In this document: piece by piece, positions 49,201-61,576 of the stretch
Numbering within the stretch: position 1 is the first letter of the stretch
How the letters are laid out: every line of letters begins with the position of its first letter
DNA from: Cololabis saira
Taxonomy: Eukaryota > Chordata > Actinopteri > Beloniformes > Belonidae
Assembly (NCBI RefSeq): GCF_033807715.1
Contig: NC_084599.1
Coordinates: 9,419,625 to 9,483,624, forward strand
Reading direction: 5' to 3'
Length of the DNA: 64,000 nucleotides
Notes under the pieces: generated by a model
What the model was told of the DNA's origin: nothing
What the model saw: only the letters and a program-made list of their open reading frames with translations
Database searches by the model: none
Program-made: the position numbers and the translations under genes

Positions 49201-49747
49201 TTAAAAAGCCGGCCACAGAGCAGCGTTTGATGGGCAGGACTTTGGGACGAGCCACCCAGGTGACGCTCATGCCGCTCCATTGAGCGCTTGCGTCTGTCAG
49301 TCTGGATGGGCCCTGGCTGTGTTTTTAGGTCAGGTGTCTGTGCCGCGGCCGCCTCTGTGGCCCGACACCTGACACTAAACTAATCTGGCTGACTTTACCA
49401 ACAGCTTCCTAAAAAGGAAAAACTTTAGAAAAGCTTCTTTTGTCTGAGCCCCGGGATCTGCTGATCCCCCGCAGATCTTCAGCTGCTGCCTGCTCTTATT
49501 TAGTTTCTCCATGTCACGTTTGAGGCCGGGGGGCCGATGCGCCTGCTCCCAACTACTTCAGGGGGAGCAGAGGTGGTTAATTATTTTATTCTGGTGTTAC
49601 CATCATAGCCTGAATTAAATACTGGAGAGTAACTGAAGCGCTGAGGTTATTGTTTCACTGGTGTCTTTTGCAGCTTCATGGACTCCTAATAGCTCATTGC
49701 AGTTTTTCTCAGTTGAGTTACATACTATTTATTTTATTAGTGTTAAC

Positions 49748-50502
49748 CAGTACTGGAGTTGAGGGGGGATGAGGGGGGATGAGGGGGGATGGCATCCCCC
49801 CCTGAAATAAAAACGGTCAAAATCACCCCCCCTGTAAAACTGCCATCCCCCCTTTCCATCCCTTATGTCATTTCATCAATGAATGTGGTTTTACTGCTAT
49901 TTCAACATTTAGAGTCGTCACCAGAAAAATAACACCAGAAAAATAACTTATTTGAGAATTTTCACCTGTTTCAAGTAAATTTTCACTTGAAATAAGTAGA
50001 AAAGATTTATCTTCTCATTACAAGCAAAAAAATCTTGTATCACTGGCAGATTTTCTACTTATTTTAAGTGAAAATCCACTTGAAACCGGTTGAAAATTGT
50101 TGTTTTTTCCAGTGATGAGTCTTGTTTTAAGTGTAATGAGATTCTTTTACTAAAATGAGACATTTTACCTAGAAATAAGACAAATATTCTTGTTAAGATT
50201 TTGAGTTTTTGCAGTGATCCATTTTACTTATCCTGTGAAGGACAGAGTCATATTGATAAGTTCAGAAAAGTGTTTTTTATTGTTGTATTTTGATGTATTT
50301 GATGTAAGCCCAGTGGATATTTAAAGCTTACAGAAGGCTGCATTTAACTGCTGCTATGTCATTCCTGCAGTATTTCTGCAGGTGTTTTGGTCACTGCTAT
50401 TATTTGTAATATATTATATTATTTGTAATCAGCACAAATTATCTGTCCCCATATGATAAAATCCACCATCCCTCCCGATATTTTTTTACAACTCGAGTAC
50501 TG
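49748..50502. mobile_element. hAT-type element (755 bp), 1.3 kb upstream of the deltaN promoter
   Basis: Ends CAGTACTGGAGTTG and CAACTCGAGTACTG, with exact 8-bp duplications GTGTTAAC at 49740-49747 and 50503-50510. The left part has three tandem gaggggggat units followed by C-rich runs (catccccccc, caccccccc) that can pair with them. Intact duplications suggest a fairly recent insertion. No coding capacity. Confidence 0.93.
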
Positions 50503-51796
50503 GTGTTAACAATGTCTGCTCTTAAAAGTGTTGTTTTAACATAATTAGAAGTTTGTTTAGCTAAACTAATTATTCCCCCCAGAGGTTTGGCTGCATTAGC
50601 TTGAGCTCTTTCAAGTGTTTATTTGCCTTTTTTGGGAGTGTGACCTGCAGGCCTGCAGGCCCCCAGGCCTGAGCGAGGTGTGGCTGCTGATTGGAGGGTT
50701 CACGTCCCGGCTGGGCCTCGCTCTTCAGACAGTTTTAAATCAGTGTGACCACAGGGCGAGAGCGCGGGCCTCCCAGCTGTAACACCAGTGATGTGAGCCC
50801 TGCTGACCGCGCCGTCCTCTGGTCACTCAACCAGGGGAACACTAACCAGTCCTGTCTACCTCTGCAGCGTCGCCCATTTTGATTTTTTTACTGTATATAC
50901 AAACCTACAGTAAAGGGGGTTTTGCTTTATTGACAAATAATGATGAGGCTTCGATCAAGGAACATAAAAAGAAACATCCATCTCAAACAAAAGATGCAAC
51001 AAATCTGATCCCGATCCTGATTCTGATCGCCGTGTTTGTTTCAGTTCGCAAGCATGAAATTGAGCATATAAGTAATAAAGCCCCGGTGAAACCCCACTTG
51101 ACACGACAGTTTAATTAGATGTTTTCAGTGTTTTGATGAAGCTGGCTGCTCCGTGTCGCCTCCATCTTGATATCCGAGAAACAATGCATGTTTCCAAAAC
51201 AAATCGACAACAGTCGTCTCTGATAGATACAAGCCAAGTACGGGAGTCACATTGTTTTCTGGGGGTCCTCCTCCATTCTTATTGATTACTGGATGCAGAC
51301 GGGAAGGATTCATATGCAAACGAGCGATGCTCTCCCGCTGTCACTCTGCAGCCTGCCGGCCTGGTGACTCTGTCTTTGGCTTTTCACTGCACTTTTATGT
51401 CATTTTTGTGTGCAGACATTTACTTTCAGTCTTCCACTTCAGTAAAACCTTTATTTATTTTTCATTATTGGGGCTAGTTTGTCGTAAAACGTGATATAAA
51501 CCTGAGACCTAAGACAATTGCTTATCTTATTTTTCTTTTGATGTAAATGTTAAGTAGCCAAATCTGAAATTCCAGCACAACACTTGTGTAGCGGGAATTT
51601 TAGCCCAAGCGCGGCAACACAAGTGCAACGCTCGGGCAAGTGGATAAGGATATTTTTCACCTTTTTTTACCCGTCAGCAGCCCTTAAAGTCCTAATGTGT
51701 GAAGTGTGTGGAGGCTGTGGAGGTTCTATTGAGGATGGGTGTGGACTTAGGTATTGGACAGGTAGCTCCTTAGACCCCTCCCATCTCCTCCACATG

Positions 51797-51951
51797 TATA
51801 TATGCACTTCCCTTAGATTCCTTTAGAGCTTCTGCTGGTCCACTTTGCATCTGTAGTCCACATCACTCCTTTAGAGTGAGAAAAAGAGATTTGTGGAACC
51901 CTGGAGCCAGTGGAGCAAACAGCAGCAGCTCTGCTCAACCTCAGCGCCAAC
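51797..51951 (+). promoter_or_regulatory. Candidate deltaNp63 core promoter and 5' leader
   Basis: A TATA-like motif (TATATA at 51797-51802) lies about 150 bp before the deltaN start codon, so initiation near 51825-51835 would give a leader of about 120 bases. The leader has a purine-rich stretch (gagaaaaagagatt), then CCCTGGAGCCAG near 51899-51910, then a CAGCAGCAGC run before the start codon. In other vertebrates deltaNp63 transcription also starts close to its ATG and, in zebrafish, responds directly to BMP/Smad signalling; no Smad site is claimed here. The start site is inferred from motif spacing only. Confidence 0.5.
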
Positions 51952-51993
51952 ATGTTGTACCTGGAGACGGGGAGCACGACTTCGTACAGCGAG
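51952..51993 (+). CDS. tp63: deltaNp63 first coding exon (MLYLETGSTTSYSE)
   Basis: Fourteen codons start at gccaacATG and end at GAG|GTAGGA in phase 0, matching the shared exon. The peptide begins MLYLE and ends SE, as deltaNp63 does in mammals, with the same length; the middle is diverged (TGSTTSY). This exon replaces the TA domain and produces the isoform that dominates in basal epidermis and can repress or selectively activate p53-type sites. It lies inside the TA transcript's third intron, 7.1 kb after the last TA exon and 5.0 kb before the shared exon, as expected for the internal promoter. Confidence 0.96.
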
Positions 51994-52159
51994 GTAGGAC
52001 CAGGGATCCTCTTTGGGCCTCAGACGTCGCCCCCATTCCTTTAGTTGCTTCCCCAGAGCTGGTAACCGTTATGTGCACATGCCAGTCAAATCAAAAATAA
52101 GTTTTACTTTACAGAAGTATTATGAGTGTTTTCAAAGTGCTTCTTCCTTATCAACATTT

Positions 52160-52183
52160 AAAAAAAAAAAAAAAAAAAAAAAA
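52160..52183 (+). repeat. Poly(A) tract (24 bp)
   Basis: A homopolymer 167 bp after the deltaN exon donor. No recognisable retroposon body precedes it. Confidence 0.9.
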
Positions 52184-55006
52184 TTAGATGCAATGGTTTT
52201 TTTTAAATTGAGAAAAGAAATGTAGGATTGAATTGAATTTTTGAGCGAAGATGGGGCGTTTGGGGAACTCTTGTAAAGGTTTGTGCTCCAGCTGTGATGG
52301 TTGTTGTGTGTTGTATTTAACTTTGCAGGAACAGGAATGTAAACACCTGAGAATCTGTTACTTCCCTTCTTGTGAAATGGCTGCTGTCTGGCGGGACGAG
52401 GAATATCGTGTGGTGTTCTCGTTGTTACATTTACACACACGTTTAAAAACCTGCCTTCATGATGACATTCTTCTGCTTTTTAGTATGTCTTAATGTGTCT
52501 GTACAAAAGGTAGAAAAATGTCATCCTGAAGAACATGAGTTTTTGTGAAGGGGATGGAGTAAAACGCTTCTTTTTTAGTCACAATAAACCCAACATTTAA
52601 AAGATTGATTGAATGAAACGACCCTTTTGTGCTTCAAAAGACAACAAAACGGGGCTGGGGTTTTCTTCCCTGAAAGCGTTGGTACGTTGATGGATGCATC
52701 TGTGTTTGCAGAGATCAATGGCAAGCAAGTTTTTAAGATAACTGAAAAGAAAAAGTAAAAGACCTGTGTGTTGAGGGTCATGTGATTTCAGTTTCTTTTT
52801 GAAACTTGATGACATCACTATTTCTAATTAATAGTTTTGATTTTTGATTTTTTTTTTTCTTCTTCTTCTAACCATTTAGGGTACACACGCAGGCAGCTGC
52901 AGTTTAAGCTTTATAAAAACACCCGTCCCGTCGTTGGGTCGCTTCAGCCACCTATTGTGTCGTCCCCCTGATTTCTCTCTTTCATCGGCCTAATTCTACA
53001 ACCAACAGTGTTGCTGAGCTGCTGAGCGCTGATAGATTCTCAGATTGCAGGTTGCAGATAGCAGGTGTGTCAGGTCTCTGTCTTTCAAGTCTGTGAGCGG
53101 GGGGCTCTTTAAGTGTTGTCCAGCTCAGAACCTCCAGAGAGCCAGGTGTCGGGTTCCCCCGTCCCCAGTCTCAGGGGAGCCGCCGCAGCCATTAGGGACG
53201 AGGCCGGCCAGGCGTTTGCTGTTTAGTCCGGGGTCGTAATTGCTTTAATGGTATGTTGATGTAGATACAATCACCTGCTCTGCCCACCCCAGCAGGTATA
53301 AGGTGCAGATAGACCCCCACCCAGCCGGCCCCACCTCCAGCCCTATTCTGCTGAGCCTTTAATGCCTCCCTCCCCTGTGGGGTCACTCACCACACCGCTC
53401 TTAGAAACCGGCCCAGAAATGTGAAGCGGGTCAGCAGAGAGAGGCGGGAACGCCGGCCATTCCCCCTCAGGCCGGGTCTGCCGTGTGTGTCCCGTCGTCT
53501 CCCTCAGTCGGCCACTTTGTGGGTCACATGACATCAGCGTTGGTTTATGTTTGAATGATAGATTTAGGTTTTTTTTTTTCAATTCCATTTACTTAATTTG
53601 TCAAACACCAGCTGAGAGGAGAAGTCACATCTGTGCTCTGCTAAAGTCAGCTGGTTTGGTCTGCAGAGGGGCCCAGTTGCTCTGGGAGATGTTGTGTCTC
53701 ACAAAGATAAGAAAACCCCCGTCAACGCCACTCAAACACATTTCTCAGGCATTCGTCATCGTGACTCAGGTGACTTCTCCGAAATGTGTGTTTTCGTGGA
53801 GGAATTGTTCACCTTTAGTCAGCTATACGTAAGCAGTATTTGTTGAATTTGCCTCCATGTAACCTGTTCCTTTGGCCATCACCCCATCATTAAATACAAG
53901 ACCTAAAGAAGTGCATCATATATTCACTTTTCTCTTATGACCTAGTTCAGACTCCTGCATCACAGTGAAGGTCAGCAGTTAAAACTGTTTTTTCTCCCAG
54001 AAATAGGGTGTTTTAATTCATTAATTCAAAGGATTGCTCAAATTATTGCAAAGTCAAGCACATACAGTAGCTTATTTTAGCCCATTCCACATGAAAGGCA
54101 TTATACATGATGCATATGCAGGAAATAACTAGAAAAAACCAATGCATAAGAGTATGATGAAGATTTTCTCTGAGCTTAATTCCTTTTTGAAGCCTTTTCT
54201 GTAAGTGTAAGGCTGTAATGTTAATGCATCCTCGTTCAAACACATGGTGTGAGAGTTAAAACTGTTAATTGAAGCAGTGATCACAGGTGAAGCGTGAGCT
54301 TCCAGGACCGTCTCCACCTTTACCAGAGCTTTCTGGGGGTGTCAGGACTGCTGGTTTGATGTTCTCCTGCCGTTCCAAAGGCCCAAACACCACATCAGCT
54401 GTAAACCATGAAGGAATTTTTAAGAGTTGCTAAAGTGGTTATTATATAGTGTCTGTATTATAGTGGAATCAGATCTAATTAAAGGAAACGAAGAGAAGAT
54501 AACAAACTCCCTCACACAACCATTTTTTTCTTAAATCTGATATCTCACTTCCACTCAATTAAACATTAAACATGACAAGTTTAGACGAGCCGCTGCTGGG
54601 CTTTACTAGCTGCTCAACTATGGCTTTATCCTCCAATTCTCCTCTTTGATCCTTTGGTCTCTTTTGGACCACGACGAGCATTACTTGGACTTATTTCAGG
54701 CGTTCAACGCCGCGTTTGGTCTGCGGCCAGCCTCACCCGTCGCTCCAGAATGATAATTTGACATTGATAATTGCCGCCTGTCACATCCACGTAGCAGCTG
54801 CAGGTACCTGGGGGGGGTGGGGGGTGGCCGTGGCATCCCAGTGCCTTAGCACTGGGCTGGAGTTACGCCATCGTTGGAAACAATCGCTCTCATATCATTA
54901 TTAGTCAGCCCCGCTTTACGGGAAAACCATATCTGACCAGGAAGTTAAAACAAAAGCTTTTTTTGCTTTTTTTTCCATCCAGGCTGCAGATTTTCTCCTC
55001 AGTGGT

Positions 55007-55510
55007 ACACTGTAAAACATTTCAAGTCAGTTAAACTTGAATCCCAAAGTCCACCTGCTGCCTTAAGAATGCAAGTTAGCATAACTTAAGTTTTACATTT
55101 GTTTCAACTCAGTAACTTAAGTTAATGAAGTTGATTGTACTACAACATTCTAGTTGTCTCAACATTGGTTTTTAAGTTATCAAAGTTGATTTAACTTTTA
55201 ACAATTTGCTGTCTCAACTTGATACTGTGAGTTATAACAAAAAGGCATTACACATTATCAGCACAAGAAAAGTTTCCATCACTCATTGTTTTAACTTAAT
55301 GCTACATTTTAAAACATAAAAATATCAAACATCATCAAAACTAGAACTATCCTTAGCTAGTTTAATTAAAACAAATGTACACATTTTTTTAATTCTCAGT
55401 TTTTCTGCTTAAAATATGTAAATATGTTCATACTTCCCATTTCAAGATTAAATTCAAAATGTGTTTTTCAACTTACATGGTGCACGAAAGAACACAGTGG
55501 ATTCTTGCAT
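55007..55510 (+). mobile_element. Possible AT-rich DNA transposon (CACTG-ended)
   Basis: It starts CACTGTAAAACATTTCAAG and may end at ...gaacacagtg. It is rich in aagttgat/taactt(a) words, a style seen in fish CACTA-like MITEs. The inverted ends match only over CACTGT, and no target duplication is evident. Confidence 0.3.
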
Positions 55511-56501
55511 TTGTCCAAAAATAACATTTATTTGTAAAAAATAAACTAAAAGGAGTCGCCTCCTTTTTTTTTTCTCTTTTTTTTCCCTCTCAGTCCCCTC
55601 TTAGATCACATGCACGGGGCCTCTCTGCAGCCCATTGACTTGAAATCTTTCTAATACCGGTGTGTAATTGGCCCTTTCTGTGTTCGGGGGAGCCTCCCTC
55701 TGCTCACGGCTGAATCCCCTCTGCAGCAGGACGCACTTTTTTCTTCTTTCTTTGTGTCAGTGTGTGTGTACGTGTGAGTGTGTGTGTGCTCCATTAACAA
55801 AACACTTGTCTCCTAACACCTGCATGCCCAGCATAATTGTTCAGCAGAGCAGCTCTTATAAGCTCTGGTGTCATTGTTCCGGTGTAGGTGGTGCTGGTGG
55901 GGGAGTGGGGGGGTTGGGGGGGGTTAAGCAGCCTCACACTCACACACACTGACCCTCATCCCACCAGTTACCTGCCCCCGCGGTGCTGCTGTCCCGGCAC
56001 CGCGGGGCTGACTCAGGTGACCTCTCTCAGGTGTGTCTGTCTGACGGATGAGTTGGTCTCCGTGTGTGAATAATCAGGCCGCGTCACGGGTGCCGTCGCC
56101 ACCTTTGACTAACAGTTGAATAAACCACCTACCAGCTCCCCTGCCCTGCGTTGTGTTGTGTTGCTCATCGCGCACACCGGCAACACCTGGCGGCGCCGCG
56201 GGCCTGAGCCGGACAGCTGTGGCCTGCCGCGCTCGAAATAAACAAGAGCCCCCGGAGAGATTAATGTCCGTCTAAAGAGCAAGAGACATGGCACCTCGTC
56301 CAGGAATGTGCCACTTATAAATGGAAAGGAATGGGGTGAATGGCGAGCGGACCGGCCCGGGACCAGCCCGGGCCCGGGTCCAGGCCTGAGCTCCGTCCTC
56401 TTTACAGGGAGATATTCTGGTTCCATTCCTCAGGTCTGCATAGTTTTAACAATGAGTCAGGGAATGCCGCAAAACCTTTATTTATGATGTTTTTTGTTTT
56501 A

Positions 56502-56850
56502 CTTAGTTTAGTTTAGTTTTATTTGGATTCCCATTATCTGCAGCAAAACTGCAGCTATTCTTCCTGGGGTCCAACACATAAAGCAATACACAATACACAA
56601 TACAATACAATACACAATACAAGCCAAAAAATTAAAAGCAAACCTATAGAGGTAGTAGAAGAAAAAGAAAAGAAACATAAAAAAGAAAAAAAGGAAGAAA
56701 AAAAAAGGAAATTCTACCACAAAATATATTCTAGATTTCTTTCAAATAAGACCAGTGCTCCTCTTGACACTCGGATTAAGGTTACAGTCATTCCGAAACA
56801 TTTAGATGTAATGCATTACAATACAAAATCATACCTTCTTTAAAGAAGAT
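56502..56850 (-). mobile_element. LINE-like interspersed repeat fragment
   Basis: ttagtttagttttatttgga, ttcccattatctgcagcaaa and gcagctattcttcctggggt, then acaata(c) repeats, match the look of a common fish non-LTR 3' end in antisense. A-rich DNA follows to about 56715. The class is tentative. Confidence 0.42.
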
Positions 56851-56997
56851 GTAGATTCTCAAGGTTTTTTATGTACTGAAACTGGTGAAGGAGCAGAATC
56901 AACCCTGATCGGCCCTTAAATGTCCAGTTTGAGTAGCAGATCTTCCTGTGTGATGAAACACTGTCCTCTGTGTCAGATTGAAGTGACTGACCTCTAA

Positions 56998-57300
<303 letters not shown>

Positions 57301-57316
57301 TAACATGGCCGGGATT

Positions 57317-57317
57317 C

Positions 57318-57390
<73 letters not shown>
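57317..57390 (+). repeat. (TTGA)n tetranucleotide repeat, about 18 units
   Basis: A pure GATT/TTGA array 35 bp after the shared-exon donor. It is probably the tail of the antisense LINE-like fragment that follows. Confidence 0.96.
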
Positions 57391-57392
<2 letters not shown>

Positions 57393-57850
57393 TGTTTATT
57401 TCGAACACATAAGAAAAAAAATATACAATTTTAAAACAAATTCAAAACATACAGAAAAAAAAAGCAACAACAAAAATGTAATACAAACAGGGAAAAAAAA
57501 CTGTGTCTGAAAAGAAGCAGGTAGAAGTAAAACGTATTTAACCCTGCCCCTTTGTTACCTCTATTATAAATTAAACATAAATATTAATAATAGATAGCTG
57601 CTAATTTACCTATTAGGCTACCAATTTTCTCATTGGTTGTGCCTTTGCACCTAACCAGTTAACAAACAACATCTTTCCTTAACATAACTCCTCAATCAAA
57701 TTACTTCCCAGAACTTCCTTTTTGTACCGTTTTTTAAATTGATTTATATTTGTACATTGCTTCAACCCATCACCCAACCCATTCCATAGATCCACTCCAA
57801 CAACTGAGATACACATGCTTTTCCTCTTAAATTATAACCCCCCTCCCTGT
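57391..57850 (-). mobile_element. Antisense LINE fragment (probable)
   Basis: attgtttatttcgaacacat, then A-rich DNA, then ttaaccctgcccctttgtta and ttccatagatccactccaac read, on the opposite strand, like the 3' part of a fish LINE. The adjacent TTGA array fits a terminal microsatellite tail. There is no open frame. Confidence 0.45.
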
Positions 57851-58312
57851 CACAAAACATTTGCCAAACGCGTTAACGCCTCTCTGGGCCGGTGTCAGAA
57901 GACGCCAGGTAAGGTGGTGACCACATGACCACGCCGTCTCCCATCTACGTTTCATACAATCACTTTGCTCTGGTTTACAGAGCTAAAACATTCCCTGGGA
58001 CTGTGGGATCATGTGAGGCGGTTGTTTCTCGTGGGGGGGGGATAAAGGGACTGTTTTACCTTTGAACTTGTTATCTGACTGTCAATGTCTTTAGGCATAT
58101 TCAGGTGTACGTTAAAATCCTTCCCTGCACAATTACATCTGGTGAGGAGGAATGTTACTTAAGATATACAGCTTCAAATCATGACTAAACCCCGGGCGCT
58201 TTGAGTGAGCGTCTGCTGCTGACAGAGGAGGAGGGGGGGGGGGGGACATCAGCCACCACACACTATCACTGCAGGAGGGAGAGGGATCCTGTCCCACGGT
58301 GCAGTTTGGCAC

Positions 58313-58905
58313 TAAGGGTGGGACGATACGGGTAACTCACCATTCAATACTGTGGCGATATGTGGCCCACGATAACGATAATATCACGATACACGATATT
58401 CGATATATTGCAAGAAATTTCATCAACGATATATCACGATATATGTGACTGAAAAAGAAAAAAATACCCATAAAAAGGAAAACGTCTGTAGTTATGCATT
58501 TATTCAATGCCAAAACTTCATACAATGTACAAAGAAAGTGCATTTGTATAGAGACTCACTGCCTCCTAGGCTTGTAAATGTAAACACTGTACAGCTGGAC
58601 TATTAAAGTGCATGAACATTAATATGTTTTATATAAACCAGGACAGTGCACTGCTTTGTTTCTAATACTGAAAAGTCGGTAAGCAACTTAGTTTTGCATA
58701 GTACCTCACTGCCTCCTAGTCTTGTAAATGTAAACTCTGAACAGCTGGACAAATTAAAGTGCATGAACAATAATGCGGTGACAACTGCGTAAATCCAATA
58801 TGTGTGTTGTAATAAAATATCGATATTTGCTGTCAGTTTTCTATTATTTATTGCGACAGAGAGCGCAACAATATATTGCAATATCGATTTTTTTCCCCAC
58901 CACTA
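58313..58905. mobile_element. hAT-type element (593 bp) in tp63 intron 4
   Basis: Left end TAAGGGTGGGACGATA and right end (inverse) TAGTGGTGGGGAAAAA, with exact 8-bp duplications TTTGGCAC at 58305-58312 and 58906-58913. Subterminal runs of (a)cgatat/atatcg words occur on both sides. Inside, a segment of about 75 bp (actcactgcctcctag...gtgcatgaaca) is directly repeated at about 58553 and 58704. Confidence 0.92.
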
Positions 58906-59822
58906 TTTGGCACCATGTGCCAAACTCCTCTACCGGGTCTTTGTTGTTGAACTGTTGCTCCAGGTGATGCAGGAGATGTCACCATGTACACCCACACAGC
59001 CAGCTCTTCCTGCTCTGTGATCATGTGTGGCAGAGCTGAGGGACAGCTGTTACACCAGTCCCCCCCCTCCCGCGAGGTTGTTTATGTGCCTAACGTGCAC
59101 CGCTCTGTCTGCACACACCATGTCTAGTTCGGTGGGTTAATGCTCTCTAGCGGGCAACAAAAGTGACAAGGTTTCTCTCGCTCTGTATGTATTTATTTTT
59201 TTTTACGTGGGGCAAGTTTGATCTAGCATCCATGACACAGAAAGCGTTCCGCATCGACGCGTTCCTGCAACATTTACTCACGCCGGCCTCTTCGGCACTG
59301 ACGTCATAAATCAGCACCGGGTCTCTCCTGTCAAACGGACGTGCAGAGGTGGAAAACCTGTCGAGCAGAATCGTCTGCAACTCGCGCTCCGTTTTTTCCC
59401 CGACCTCAGGGAGTTGCTCTCCTCCTTCCTCGGGCCCGGGACGGGTGTGGGATCGTGACATTCACCCAATTCCCACACTGCCTCGCTCACCCTCTCATTT
59501 TCACCGTCCAAAAACAAAAGTGTTTGTCTGACGTGCGACTGTGAGCTTTGCTAGGAGGGCAGCGTGTGAGCGGCACGCCCCACGGCCTGCTGGGTAAACG
59601 TTCCGTCACAGACACACGGGGAGGAGCAGACTGTCCCACAGTCACAACACATGACGCAAGACTGGTCGGACCGGTGCCACTTCAGCATCGGGAGAGTAGT
59701 GGACTTTATATCGTTATTCAGAGCAAGTGCAACCGCCTGCAGGCTTGATGAGATGCAAACAAAGATGTTTTCCATCTGAACCCTTGTACTCATTTAATGT
59801 TATTAGAGGCTACAGAGGTCAA

Positions 59823-60455
59823 CCCTTGTGCTGTGTTTGGGTCAAAATGACCCAATTCTTCCTTCCTTCTTTCCTCCTGCCATGCTCTCTCCTTCCTTCT
59901 TCCTTTCCTCTTTTCCTCCTTTTTTACCCTCCTTTACTCCTTTTTCTTCCTACCTCCTTTTCGTCATTCGTTCCTTTATTACCTTCTTTGCTTTTCCTTC
60001 CTTCTTTCCTTATTTTCTCCATTCCTTCCTTCTTCCCTCCCTTCTTTCCTTTTCTCCCTTCTTTCCTTCCATCTTTTCTCAATTCCTTACTCCCTTTCCT
60101 ACTTCCTTCCTTCTTTCCTTCTTTTCTCCTTTCTCCTTTCCTTCCATCTTTTCTCCCTTCCTTCCTTCCTTCCTTCCTTCCTTCCTTCCTTCCTTCCTTC
60201 CTTCCTTCCTTCCTTCCTTCCTTCCTTCCTTCCTTCCTTCCTTCTTTCCTCCCTTCCATCTTTTCTCCATTCCTTCCATCTTTTCCTGCTTCTTTTCCTT
60301 CCTTCCATCTTTTCTCCCTTCCTTACTCCCTTTCCTCCTTCTTTCTTTTCTCCTTTCTTCCTTACTTCCTTCTTTCCTCCCTTCCATCTTTTCTCCCTTC
60401 CTTCATTCCTTCTTTTTTCCCTTCACCCTCCCTTGACCCAAAGACAGCACAAGGG
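59823..60455 (+). mobile_element. piggyBac-like MITE whose core is a (CCTT)n pyrimidine array
   Basis: Ends CCCTTGTGCTGTGTTTGGGT and, inversely, CCCTTGTGCTGTCTTTGGGT match 19 of 20. The right flank is TTAA; the left flank is TCAA, one base off. CCC ends plus TTAA fit piggyBac-type targeting. Nearly all of the interior (about 59858-60430) is C/T only, with a perfect CCTT run at about 60150-60243. Ser/Pro/Phe-rich and Lys/Glu/Gly/Arg-rich ORFs here are artefacts. Confidence 0.8.
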
Positions 60456-61539
60456 TTAAAAAAAAAACAGAAAGAAGAGTTGAAATATATTTGTATTTTT
60501 TAATAAAAAAAGAAAAATAGTCTTTATTTACTATGTTTTTATTTTATTCTCTAGTTTAAATGAGATGCCCGGTTTCTCTACAGTCCTGTGAGATATCTCC
60601 CATCACGCCAAAGCCTCTCCTGCATTAGTTGAAGCTTTGCTTCTCTCAAATCATTATTTTCTCTCTCTGATGACTCTCCGCGTCGCCTCCCAGAGAGTCA
60701 TTTTCACTGGTTTCCAGCAGCCGTCTGCCTCCTTCTTCTGAGGAGCCGTGATTATAGTGCTGCTCGTCATCTCAGAGGACGCTCCCTCGCTCCGATTTCA
60801 GGAGATCTTCTCCAAAGCTCCCGTAATCCCCAGCGCTGGACTGATGGACGTGACGGCGGAGAGGCCCTGGAGATGTCACCGGCACGGCTTTGCTCTGTGC
60901 ACAGATCGTGCTAATGCGCCCCTTTTGAAGGCCCGTGGGATCTTCCACAGGACTTAGTGGCCTGTGTACTGTAGTTTTTGATGACTATTCTTACGGAGAC
61001 ACACCTAATCCCTAACCCACACCTTAACCTCTTCCTGTCTAGGATGACTGTGACGCACACGCACAGAAAAGGTGCAACACATCACCCGTTTCCCAGAATG
61101 TCTCCCACATAGTTCCCTCGCTGGCACTCCTGCGGTCTTGCCGCCTTCGCCGTTTCGCTCGAAGAAAAAAAAAAAAAAGGCCCCTCGGCCAGGTCAGATG
61201 AATACACGGGGCTAAAGATCTTTGCTTTGCTGAATTAATGGAGTGTTGCAAGTGGGGCCGGTCATTGTCGGCCCCTGATGCAGCTATTGTGAAGCTAAAG
61301 ATGGGCCGTGTTTGCCGTGCGTATTAACCACCGCCGCTGCTAGTCAAAGGAGAAGAATGTCATGGTTGGGGCTATCACAGGGGCGCTGGAGCGCTCAGGG
61401 GGATTACAGTAATGGATTGAGGACCTGTGGATAATGCTTGGGTAAATACTGTGTGCCTCTTTTCTGAACCCGGTGCTCTCGGAGAGGGCTCTGTCTTTTT
61501 GAGAGAGAAAAGCTTGATGGCTGCATCTCACATTGCGCC

Positions 61540-61576
61540 GGAGGAGGAGGAGGAGGAGGAGGAGGAGGAGGAGGAG
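61540..61576 (+). repeat. (GAG)n trinucleotide repeat
   Basis: About 12 GAG units in tp63 intron 4. Confidence 0.93.

Noticed and set aside
59727..60503. The longest ORF in the window (258 codons) plus antisense Lys/Glu/Gly/Arg ORFs
   Set aside because: Produced entirely by the CCTT/AAGG tract inside a transposon; no stop codons arise in such repeats.
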